From positions 1 through 39,396 of the forward strand of contig JACPIQ010000139.1 of NCBI GenBank assembly GCA_016188005.1: DNA of 39,396 nt. Reading direction: 5' to 3'. This stretch comes from Candidatus Rokuibacteriota bacterium. Lineage in GTDB: Bacteria > Methylomirabilota > Methylomirabilia > Rokubacteriales > CSP1-6. This document shows, in pieces, positions 32,997-39,396 of the stretch (position 1 is its first letter; each line of letters begins with the position of its first letter). The notes beneath the pieces are model-generated. The model was not told where the DNA came from and did no database searches. It saw only the letters and a list, made by a program, of their open reading frames with translations. Both the position numbers and the translations under genes were made by a program.

Positions 32997-34469
32997 CTAG
33001 AAGCGCTGGGCGAGGCCCTTTTCTTCGAGAGGGTGGAGACGATAGGCGAGCCCGGCCTCGGCGCAGGCCTTTCGGCTCGGAAAGATCTTGCCCGGGTTGC
33101 AGAGCCCGGTGGGGTTGAAGGCGCGCTTGACGCGCGCCATGCAGTCGAGATCCGCCCCGGAGAAGACCAGCGGCATGTAGTCCATCTTCTCGAGCCCGAT
33201 GCCGTGCTCGCCGGAGATGGAGCCGCCCACCTCGGCGCAGACCTTGAGGATCTCGCCGCCGGCGGCCACCACTCGCGCCTCCTCGCCGGGCTTGCGCGGG
33301 TCATAGAGGATATTCGGGTGGAGATTGCCGTCGCCGGCGTGAAAGACGTTGCCGACGCGGAGCCCGTGGGCCGCCACGATCTCGTTCACGCGCCGGAGGA
33401 CCTGGGGGAGCTTCGTGCGCGGGATCACCCCGTCCATGACGAGATAGGCCGGCGAGATGCGCCCATAGGCGCCGAAGGCCGACTTGCGCCCCTTCCAGAG
33501 GAGCTGGCGTTCGGCCTCGTCGCGCGCCAGCCTCACCTCGCGCGCGCCCGTCTCCCGGCAGGCGGCGACGACCCGGGCCGCCTGCTCGTCCATCCCCGCG
33601 GCGAGACCGTCCATCTCGATGAGGAGTGCGGCGGCGGCATCGCGCGGGTAGCCGCAGCCGAAGGCGTCCTCCACCGCCTGTATCGTCAGCTGGTCGATCA
33701 TCTCCATGGCCGCGGGGATGAGCCCGCGGGCGATGATGGCCGACACCGCCTCGGAGGCCTGGTCGATCTCGTCGAACACCGCCAGCACGGTGCGCACCGC
33801 CTGCGGCTGTCTCAGGATGCGCACGACGATCTTGGTGGCGATGCCGAAGGTGCCCTCCGAGCCTACGAAGAGGCCGGCGAGGTCATAGCCCTGGGGGTCG
33901 CGCCGCCTGCCTCCGAGCCAGACGATCTCGCCATCGGGCAGCACCACCTCGAGCCCCAGCACGTGGTTCGTGGTGACGCCGTACTTGAGGGTGTGGGGGC
34001 CGCCCGAGTTGTTGGCGATGTTGCCGCCGATGGTGCAGGCCTGCTGGCTCGAGGGATCCGGGGCATAGTAGAAACCGCGCGGGCCCACGGCCCACGAGAG
34101 GTGGAGGTTCACGCACCCCGGCTCCACCACGGCGAGCTGATTGTCGTAGTCCACCTCGAGGACGCGGTGCATCCGCATGAGCGAGATGACGAGCCCCCCC
34201 TCGGCCGGCAGGCACCCCCCGGACAGCCCCGTCCCGGCCCCGCGCGCCACGAAGGGCATCCCCTCGCGCTGGGCGAGCCGGACCAGGCCGGAGACGTGCT
34301 CGGCCGTGCGGGGAAAGACGACGAAGTCGGCCCGCGCGCGGAAGAGCGTGAGCCCGTCGGACTCGTAGACCATCAACTCGTCGGGGTCCGAGAGCACGGA
34401 GCCCGCTCCCAGGAAGGCTTCCATCTCCCTGCGGAGGGATTGCTTCCGGGCCTCCGTCAGCGCCGCCAT
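32997..34469 (-). CDS. glcD: glycolate oxidase catalytic FAD-linked subunit GlcD
   Basis: A 490-aa protein with the PCMH FAD-binding domain (FVARGAGTGLSGGCLPAEGG, CTIGGNIANNSGGPHTLKYG, DLAGLFVGSEGTFGIATKIV) and FAD-oxidase C-terminal domain (GNVFHAGDGNLHPNILYDP, GSISGEHGIGLEKMDYMPL, FNPTGLCNPGKIFP). It oxidises glycolate (or a similar 2-hydroxyacid such as lactate) to the oxoacid as part of the GlcDEF complex. The ATG at 34469 lies only six bases after a TATACT box and has no ribosome-binding site, which suggests a leaderless transcript. It follows the TPP enzyme after 15 bases. Confidence 0.94.
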   Translation of the reverse strand: MAALTEARKQSLRREMEAFLGAGSVLSDPDELMVYESDGLTLFRARADFVVFPRTAEHVSGLVRLAQREGMPFVARGAGTGLSGGCLPAEGGLVISLMRMHRVLEVDYDNQLAVVEPGCVNLHLSWAVGPRGFYYAPDPSSQQACTIGGNIANNSGGPHTLKYGVTTNHVLGLEVVLPDGEIVWLGGRRRDPQGYDLAGLFVGSEGTFGIATKIVVRILRQPQAVRTVLAVFDEIDQASEAVSAIIARGLIPAAMEMIDQLTIQAVEDAFGCGYPRDAAAALLIEMDGLAAGMDEQAARVVAACRETGAREVRLARDEAERQLLWKGRKSAFGAYGRISPAYLVMDGVIPRTKLPQVLRRVNEIVAAHGLRVGNVFHAGDGNLHPNILYDPRKPGEEARVVAAGGEILKVCAEVGGSISGEHGIGLEKMDYMPLVFSGADLDCMARVKRAFNPTGLCNPGKIFPSRKACAEAGLAYRLHPLEEKGLAQRF

Positions 34470-34475
34470 GGCCGA

Positions 34476-34481
34476 AGTATA
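34476..34481 (-). promoter_or_regulatory. TATACT -10 element immediately before glcD (leaderless start)
   Basis: GCGGTATACT followed by six bases and the ATG of glcD places the transcription start at or next to the A of the start codon. There is no Shine-Dalgarno sequence in the gap. A -35 box is not evident within the end of the upstream gene. Confidence 0.4.
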
Positions 34482-34484
34482 CCG

Positions 34485-36107
34485 CTACAGCTCCCAGGGG
34501 GGCTCGATGCCGAGCGGCAGCTCGAGCACCGTGGGCCCGGGCCTCGAGAGCGCCGTGTCGAGGGCCCGCGGCAGGTCGTCCAGCCTCGCCACGCGCTCTC
34601 CCGCGGCGCCGAAGGCGCGGGCCAGGGCCGGGAAGTCCGGGTTGGACAGATCGGCCTCGCCCCAGCGGCCGAACATCGCCTCCTGGAGATACTTGATGGC
34701 GCCGTAGCGGTCATCGTTCAGGACGAGGAAGACGACGCCCAGGCCGTACTTCACCGCCGTCGCCAGCTCGTTCACCGAGAAGAGGAAGCCGCCATCCCCC
34801 ACCACCGCGATCACCTGTCTGCCCGGGTGGGCGACCTTGGCGCCGATGGCCGCCGGCACGCCATAGCCGAGCGTGGCCGAGCCCACGGGATAGAGGAAGG
34901 TGCGGGGGGCCAGCACAGGGAAATGCCACTCCATCCAGTAATTGATCCCCGTCTGATCGCTCACCACGATGGCGTCGCGCGCGAGCCCTGCTCGCAGGAG
35001 GCGGATGAGGCGGTCCGCCTCGGCTGAGTAGCGCGGCGACCGCGCCGCCCTGAGCCCCGCCAGCCATGACGGCTCCCAGCCGGTCTCGGCCCTTCCCTCT
35101 CCGAGGGCCTCCACAAGGGCGCCGAGGCCGTCCCGCGCATCGCCCACGATGGCGAGGCTCGGCGTGAAGATCTTCCCGGGCACGCTCGGGTCCAGGTCGA
35201 GGTGGATCAGCGTCTGCTCTGCGGTGAAGGACAGGTTCAGGAGCAGCCCCTGAGTCGAGCGATGGGCGAAGCGACAGCCCACGGCCAGCACCACATCCGC
35301 CATGGCCAGCGCGGGGCCGGAGACGAGCTTGTTGGGCAGGACGCCGAGCCAGCAGGGATCGCTGTCGGGGACAGCGCCCCGTCCCATCACCGTCGTGATG
35401 ACGGGGGCCCCGAGCCGCCGTGCGAGGGCGCCCAGTGCCCCGCCCGCCTCGGCCGCGATGACGCCACCCCCGGCGATGATGGCCGGCCGCCTCGCGCGGC
35501 GCAGCAGGTCGGCGGCGCGCGCGATCAGCGCCCTGTCGCAGCCGGGGCGGGAGCCCGTCGGCGCGGCGATCCGCCCCTCCGTCCTCGCCGTCAGGAGATC
35601 GAAGGGCACGGACAGCGCCACAGGACCCGGGCGCTGGCTCCTGAAGAGCTGGAAGGCGCGCTGCACGGTCTCGGCGATGGCACCCCCGTCCTTGATCGTC
35701 TCGGCCCAGCGCGCGACTGGCCTGAAGCAGTCGATCTGGTTCGGCACCTCGTGAAGCGCGCCGAGGTCGCGGCCGATGAGGGCCAGCGGGATGTCGGACA
35801 TGAGGACCAGCACCGGCTGCGATCCCGCCCAGGACTCCACCAGCGGCGTCAGCGTGTTGGTGGCCCCTGGGCCGCTGGTGACCACGACCACGCCCGGGCG
35901 GCCCGAGGCCCGCGCGTAGCCGTCGGCCATGAAGGCCGCGCCTTGCTCGTGGCGGGCGAGGACGTGGGTGATGTCCGGCTGGCCGAGCAGGGCGTCGTAG
36001 ATGGCGAGATTGTGGACGCCGGGAATGCCGAAGACATGGCGGACGCCCTCGGCCCTGAGCGCCCGGACCACCCACTCACCGCCTGTGCTGTGGTCGGCGA
36101 CTGGCAT
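34485..36107 (-). CDS. thiamine-pyrophosphate-dependent enzyme (acetolactate synthase large-subunit-like)
   Basis: A 540-aa protein with the three TPP-enzyme domains. N-terminal PYR domain: VRHVFGIPGVHNLAIYDALL, the cofactor-activating Glu in LARHEQGAAFMADGYAR, SGPGATNTLTPL. Central domain about 190-330. C-terminal PP domain with metal-binding GDGGFLFSVNELATAVKYGL ending VVFLVLNDDRYG. It lacks a GDG-N-adjacent insertion typical of biosynthetic IlvB, and no ilvN follows, so it is a catabolic or unknown carboligase/decarboxylase. Glyoxylate carboligase would fit next to glcDEF, but that enzyme has Val in place of the activating Glu, which is present here. The start at 36107 follows tRNA-Asn. 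Confidence 0.85.
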   Translation of the reverse strand: MPVADHSTGGEWVVRALRAEGVRHVFGIPGVHNLAIYDALLGQPDITHVLARHEQGAAFMADGYARASGRPGVVVVTSGPGATNTLTPLVESWAGSQPVLVLMSDIPLALIGRDLGALHEVPNQIDCFRPVARWAETIKDGGAIAETVQRAFQLFRSQRPGPVALSVPFDLLTARTEGRIAAPTGSRPGCDRALIARAADLLRRARRPAIIAGGGVIAAEAGGALGALARRLGAPVITTVMGRGAVPDSDPCWLGVLPNKLVSGPALAMADVVLAVGCRFAHRSTQGLLLNLSFTAEQTLIHLDLDPSVPGKIFTPSLAIVGDARDGLGALVEALGEGRAETGWEPSWLAGLRAARSPRYSAEADRLIRLLRAGLARDAIVVSDQTGINYWMEWHFPVLAPRTFLYPVGSATLGYGVPAAIGAKVAHPGRQVIAVVGDGGFLFSVNELATAVKYGLGVVFLVLNDDRYGAIKYLQEAMFGRWGEADLSNPDFPALARAFGAAGERVARLDDLPRALDTALSRPGPTVLELPLGIEPPWEL

Positions 36108-36146
36108 CCTATGCGCAGGCCGCGACGCTGGTGTGAGCGAGGAGAG

Positions 36147-36221
36147 TGGCTCCCCGAGTAGGACTCGAACCTACAACCCTCCGGTTAACAGCCGGATGCT
36201 CTACCATTGAGCTATCGGGGA
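36147..36221 (-). tRNA. tRNA-Asn (anticodon GTT)
   Basis: A 75-base cloverleaf with encoded CCA. Acceptor TCCCCGA/TCGGGGA, anticodon stem TCCGG/CCGGA with loop CTGTTAA, T-arm TAGGTTCGAGTCCTA. It lies between the recR operon and the TPP-enzyme/glc operon on the same strand. Confidence 0.97.
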
Positions 36222-36253
36222 ATGCCGGACCGCGGGGCGCCGGAGCCTCTTTT

Positions 36254-36282
36254 TTCTTAGCACAGGCCCGGGGAATCTCCAA
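36254..36282 (-). promoter_or_regulatory. promoter of tRNA-Asn
   Basis: On the minus strand TTGGAG (36277-36282) and TAAGAA (36254-36259) are 17 bases apart, and the start would be about 25 bases before the tRNA. This AT-rich patch stands out from its surroundings. Confidence 0.45.
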
Positions 36283-36296
36283 GCCGGGGCGCTCCG

Positions 36297-36512
36297 TCAT
36301 TGGTGGGCGCCCGGCGCCCCGCCCTCCTCGAGCTGGGCGGCGTAGAGCCGCATGCGCTCCTCGTAGGCCGACTCCCCGGGGCGCGCGCCCATGCCCGGCC
36401 GCCGGCGCATCGCCCGGTCCTTCCGCCCCTGCATCACCACGTCCATCAGCTCCGCCAGGAACCAGCAGCCGAAGCAGATCGCGCCGGACCAGAGCAGGAT
36501 CGTCAGGATCAC
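36297..36512 (-). CDS. small single-pass membrane protein
   Basis: A 71-aa protein with one N-terminal membrane helix (ILTILLWSGAICFGCWFLAE) followed by a charged cytoplasmic tail with MRRRPGMGARPGESAYEERM. No family recognised. It begins 14 bases after recR, so it is probably the last gene of the dnaX-ebfC-recR operon. Confidence 0.65.
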   Translation of the reverse strand: MILTILLWSGAICFGCWFLAELMDVVMQGRKDRAMRRRPGMGARPGESAYEERMRLYAAQLEEGGAPGAHQ

Positions 36513-36526
36513 GGACTGTGTGGGGT

Positions 36527-37129
36527 CTATCGCATTTCCCTCCGGCCCTCGAGGGCCTTCGACAGCGTCACCTCGTCCGCGTACTCGAGATCGCCCCCCA
36601 CGGGGAGCCCCCGGGCGATGCGCGTGACGCGCAGGCCCAGCGGTTTGAGGAGCTTGGCCAGATAGATCGCAGTGGCTTCGCCCTCCACGCTCGGGTTCGT
36701 CGCCAGGATCACCTCTTCGACCGCCTGCCCCTCGAGCCGCGCCAGGAGCTCCCGCACCTTGATGTCCTCGGGCCCGATGCCGTCCAGCGGCGAGAGCGCC
36801 CCGAGGAGCACGTGGTACCGGCCGCGGAACTCGCCCGTCCGCTCCAGCGCCAGCAGGTCATTGGGCTCCTCCACGACGCAGAGGGCGCGGGACTCGCGCG
36901 CCGGATCGCGGCAGATGCGACAGGGGTCCTCCTCCGTGACGTTGAAGCACTCGCGGCAGTGGCGGATGCGCGTCTTGAGCTCCCGCAGGGCCTCGGCGAG
37001 CTCGTTCACCTCCTGGGCCGGTCGCTTGAGGAGGAAGAAGGCCTGGCGCTGGGCGGTCTTGGGCCCCACGCCGGGCAGCTTCTGGAAGGCCTCGATCAAG
37101 CGGGCCACAGGCTCGGGGTAGTAGGCCAT
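36527..37129 (-). CDS. recR: recombination mediator RecR
   Basis: A 200-aa protein with the RecR layout: HhH motif LPGVGPKTAQRQAFFLL, zinc finger Cys in CRECFNVTEEDPCRICRDP, and Toprim domain with VVEEPNDLLALERTGEFRGR and ATNPSVEGEATAIYLAKLLK. With RecF/RecO it loads RecA at single-strand gaps. The ATG at 37129 overlaps the ebfC stop by one base (TGATG); a GTG one codon earlier is also possible. The dnaX-ebfC-recR order is widely conserved. Confidence 0.96.
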   Translation of the reverse strand: MAYYPEPVARLIEAFQKLPGVGPKTAQRQAFFLLKRPAQEVNELAEALRELKTRIRHCRECFNVTEEDPCRICRDPARESRALCVVEEPNDLLALERTGEFRGRYHVLLGALSPLDGIGPEDIKVRELLARLEGQAVEEVILATNPSVEGEATAIYLAKLLKPLGLRVTRIARGLPVGGDLEYADEVTLSKALEGRREMR

Positions 37130-37443
37130 CACATCCCGAGGCCGGGGATCTTGAGTCCGGCGGAGAGCTTCCCCATCTCGGCCTGCATCATCTCCCTGGA
37201 CTTGCGCAAGGCCTCGTTGCAGGCCGCCAGGACCAGGTCCTCCAGCATCTGGGCATCATCCGGATTGATGACCTCACGGTCGATCTTGATGGAGATGATT
37301 TCCTGCTTGCCATTGGCCGCCACCGTGACCATGCCACCGCCGGCCGTGGCCTCCACCCTCTTCTTGGCCGCCTCGGCCTGGATCGCCTCCATCTGGGCCT
37401 GGAGCTTCTGGGCTTCCTTCATGAGGTTGCCGAAGCCTTTCAC
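37129..37443 (-). CDS. ebfC: nucleoid-associated protein YbaB/EbfC
   Basis: A 104-aa protein, MKGFGNLMKEAQKLQAQMEA at the start with the helical tweezers pattern, GGGMVTVAANGKQEIISIKI for the central beta-sheet and NPDDAQMLEDLVLAACNEAL for the C-terminal helix. It binds DNA as a dimer. The GTG start overlaps the dnaX stop (GTGA). Confidence 0.95.
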   Translation of the reverse strand: MKGFGNLMKEAQKLQAQMEAIQAEAAKKRVEATAGGGMVTVAANGKQEIISIKIDREVINPDDAQMLEDLVLAACNEALRKSREMMQAEMGKLSAGLKIPGLGM

Positions 37444-39188
37444 TGGCTCTCTCCTTCCTCGGGGATCCGGGCCTCGGCGGCGCGGGGGCGCACGGCCACG
37501 ACCTCGCCCCCGAAGGCCGTCAGCACGGCCTGGACGGCGGGGTGCTTGACGGCGCCCGAGCCGGGCGCGTCCTCCTGAGCCACCTCGATCCGGCGGGCGC
37601 CCGGCACATGCTGGTGAACGGCCTGGTTGATCAGCTCACGGTTGCTCGGGTCGGCGAGCTGCTGATCGTGGAAGGGATTGGCCGCCATGCTCACCCGGAG
37701 CGCCCCATCGCGCACGGCCACGGGGCTGGCGTGCTGGAGGATGGCTCCCAGCAAGGCCTTGCGCCCGAGGATCGCTCCCACCACCCGCTGCCATCCCTCG
37801 GCGAGGGCTTCCGCCCCGTCGGAGGCCGGCGGGGCGGCGGCCGTTCGATCCTCCGTCGCCGAGGCGCTCTCGACCGGGGGCTCGGCGCGTGGCGCGGCAG
37901 ACGCGGCGCGTCCGCTCCCGCCGGAGACTGGCGGGCCCGCCGGCGCGGGAGCGCGCCAGCCAGGCGGCGGGCTCGTGGCCGGCCTGTCGAGCAGGCTCTC
38001 CTGCACCACGGGGGGGCGAGAGCCCCCGGCAGCCGCGGCGCCCGCGCGAAGCCGCCGCTCCGCCTCTTCCACCCTGGCGATGAGTGCCTCGATGGCCTGG
38101 GGCTGGGGCCGGCGCGTGGCCCGCACGGCCGCGATCTCGAGCTCCACCCGCGGCAGCGGCGAGCGGCGCATCTCGGTCTGCCCCTCGAGGAGCGCCCGGA
38201 GCAGATAGAGCAGCTCGTCCACTGACACCCCTGGGGCCGCGGCGGCGAGCTCCTCGGCCTCCCCCGGCCCGCACTCGGCCAGGGAGGCCGCGGGCGCCAC
38301 CGTCAGCACGAGCAGGCGCCGGGCCGCCTCGGTCGCATCCCGGCAGAAGCCCTCGAGGTCCTCCCCCTGGCGCGCGACACGATCGATGGCCTCGAGCGCC
38401 GCCGGCCCGTCACGGGACAGGAGCGCGCCCAGGAAGGCCCGCACCTGGGCCGGTGAGGAGGAGCCGAGCAGGCTCGCCACGCTCGCCGCCTCGAGGCGAC
38501 CTTCCCCGTAGGCGATGGCCGCGTCCAGGAGCGAGAGCGCATCCCGCAGGCTACCCTCGGCCGCGCGCACCAGGAGCGGCAGCGCCGCCGGCTCGAAGGG
38601 CACCTCCTCGCGAGTGAGGATCTCGGTCAGGTGCTCCGTCAGGAGCGGGGGCGGGATCGGCTTGAAGTCGAAGCGCTGGCAGCGCGAGAGCACCGTCGCC
38701 GGGATGCGCTTCGGGTCCGTGGTGGCCATGATGAAGACCACGTGCGCCGGTGGCTCCTCGAGCGTCTTGAGGAAGGCGTTGAAGGCGCTCGCCGAGAGCA
38801 TGTGGATCTCGTCGATGATGTAGATCTTGAAGCGGCCGCGGGCGGGGGCGAACTTGACATTCTCGCGCAGTGTGCGGATGTCATCGATGCCCGTGTTGGA
38901 GGCGGCATCGATCTCGAGCACGTCCACCGGGGCCCCCGCGACGAAGTCCTGGCAGGCGGGGCAGGCCCCGCAGGCCTCGGGCCCCGTCCGGGCGGTGCAG
39001 CCGAGGGCCTTGGCCAGGAGCCGCGCGGTCGTGGTCTTGCCCACGCCCCGCGGGCCGGTGCAGAGGTAGGCGTGGGCGACCCGGCCGCCCAGGAGCGCAT
39101 TGCGGAGCGTCCGGGTGACGGCGTCCTGGCCGACGACGGCGTCGAAGCTCTGGGGGCGCCACTTCCTGGCGAGGACCTGATAGGTCAT
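37440..39188 (-). CDS. dnaX: DNA polymerase III subunit gamma/tau
   Basis: A 582-aa clamp-loader ATPase. Walker A GPRGVGKTT (45-53), zinc-binding Cys64, Cys73, Cys76 and Cys79 (EACGACPACQ), Walker B IYIIDEIHML (122-131), and SRCQRFDFKPI with the Arg finger. Domain III follows to about 360, then a Pro/Ala-rich linker, and a C-terminal tau-like domain (WQRVVGAILGRKALLGAILQ). I chose the ATG at 39188 (MTYQVLARKWRPQSF), the universal DnaX start, rather than frames extending into ffs. No slippery A-run for programmed gamma synthesis is evident. Confidence 0.95.
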   Translation of the reverse strand: MTYQVLARKWRPQSFDAVVGQDAVTRTLRNALLGGRVAHAYLCTGPRGVGKTTTARLLAKALGCTARTGPEACGACPACQDFVAGAPVDVLEIDAASNTGIDDIRTLRENVKFAPARGRFKIYIIDEIHMLSASAFNAFLKTLEEPPAHVVFIMATTDPKRIPATVLSRCQRFDFKPIPPPLLTEHLTEILTREEVPFEPAALPLLVRAAEGSLRDALSLLDAAIAYGEGRLEAASVASLLGSSSPAQVRAFLGALLSRDGPAALEAIDRVARQGEDLEGFCRDATEAARRLLVLTVAPAASLAECGPGEAEELAAAAPGVSVDELLYLLRALLEGQTEMRRSPLPRVELEIAAVRATRRPQPQAIEALIARVEEAERRLRAGAAAAGGSRPPVVQESLLDRPATSPPPGWRAPAPAGPPVSGGSGRAASAAPRAEPPVESASATEDRTAAAPPASDGAEALAEGWQRVVGAILGRKALLGAILQHASPVAVRDGALRVSMAANPFHDQQLADPSNRELINQAVHQHVPGARRIEVAQEDAPGSGAVKHPAVQAVLTAFGGEVVAVRPRAAEARIPEEGESQ

Positions 39189-39265
39189 GGGAGCGACCGG
39201 ATCAAAATGACCGTGCACCCTCAATCGAATCGCTGATCCCGCGATCTCCGCACGAAACCTGCTCC

Positions 39266-39363
39266 GGCCAGGTACTCCCACGGCACACGGGAGGAGCGCC
39301 TTACCGTTGCTCCCTTCCGGGCCTGGCGGGGTTCGACGTGTCCCGTCGCGTGGGGCCCAGCCC
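39266..39363 (-). ncRNA. ffs: signal recognition particle RNA (small bacterial 4.5S type)
   Basis: The minus strand contains the invariant apical domain GAACCCCGCCAGGCCCGGAA followed by GGGAGCAACGGTA, which includes the Ffh-binding asymmetric and symmetric loops around the GGAA tetraloop. Flanking arms (CCCCACG... with CGTGGGAG...) close the long hairpin. It lies upstream of dnaX, a common arrangement. Confidence 0.9.
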
Positions 39364-39396
39364 TCAACGCCGTCCCGTACGTCTCATTCGACACCA

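Noticed and set aside
34485..36107. Calling the TPP enzyme glyoxylate carboligase from its glc neighbours
   Set aside because: The activating Glu (RHEQGA) is present, whereas glyoxylate carboligase has Val at that position.
36225..36262. Rho-independent terminator on the plus strand (GC-rich stretch followed by a T-run)
   Set aside because: No plus-strand gene ends there; the AT-rich patch is better explained as the -10 region of the tRNA-Asn promoter on the minus strand.

Overview
This is a GC-rich (mostly high-60s to about 70 percent) bacterial chromosome segment. The long unidirectional operons, frequent GTGA/ATGA stop-start overlaps, GTG starts and gene types (glycolate oxidase glcDEF, tripartite carboxylate-type metabolism, DUF433/DUF5615 and MazEF modules) fit an uncultivated soil or subsurface bacterium of the Candidatus Rokubacteria/Methylomirabilota kind. 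That placement is an inference from style and content; no marker gene was compared.

Right half (about 22.1-39.4 kb): ordinary core chromosome. Nearly everything reads leftwards (minus strand): SRP RNA (ffs), dnaX, ebfC/ybaB, recR, a small membrane protein, tRNA-Asn, a TPP-dependent decarboxylase/carboligase-like enzyme, glcD-glcE-glcF, a MoaB/Mog-like protein, an HtrA-type protease, a large secreted alpha/beta hydrolase and an RNase Z-like metallo-hydrolase. A small inverted-repeat element then separates these from a plus-strand group (secreted hypothetical, pyridoxamine-oxidase-like, TauE/SafE permease). A dTDP-4-dehydrorhamnose-reductase-like gene and a tRNA-His/Arg/Lys cluster follow, with a good promoter in front of the cluster.

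Left half (1-22.1 kb): a mosaic accessory region rich in wreckage. It starts with a frameshifted IS110-family transposase. Next come scraps of a peptide ABC transporter, a MazEF module, fused scraps of an alpha/beta hydrolase and a CaiB-type CoA transferase, a MoaD-like/BNR-repeat pair, and a DoxX protein. After these lies a short copy of the 3' end of the tRNA-Lys gene (5326-5363). A further, weaker copy lies at 6353-6382. The intact tRNA-Lys at 22117-22192 has a tyrosine-recombinase C-terminal fragment running into its 3' end. This geometry suggests an old tRNA-targeted genomic island of about 16.8 kb between 5326 and 22192. Its cargo is a CMD-family protein, two toxin-antitoxin-like pairs, an MFS transporter with a D-2-hydroxyacid dehydrogenase and a divergent GlxA-type regulator, a two-gene unit of a 1378-aa unrecognised helical protein plus a papain-like protein, a foreign-looking purM, two hypotheticals, and a sigma-54 activator inactivated by a 16-bp tandem duplication.

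The best candidate for something undescribed is the coupled pair at 11014-16076: a giant cytosolic-looking helical protein with a C-terminal Ig-like region, overlapped by a gene whose product keeps the papain Gln-Gly-Ser...Cys and His motifs but has Phe where the catalytic Asn should be.
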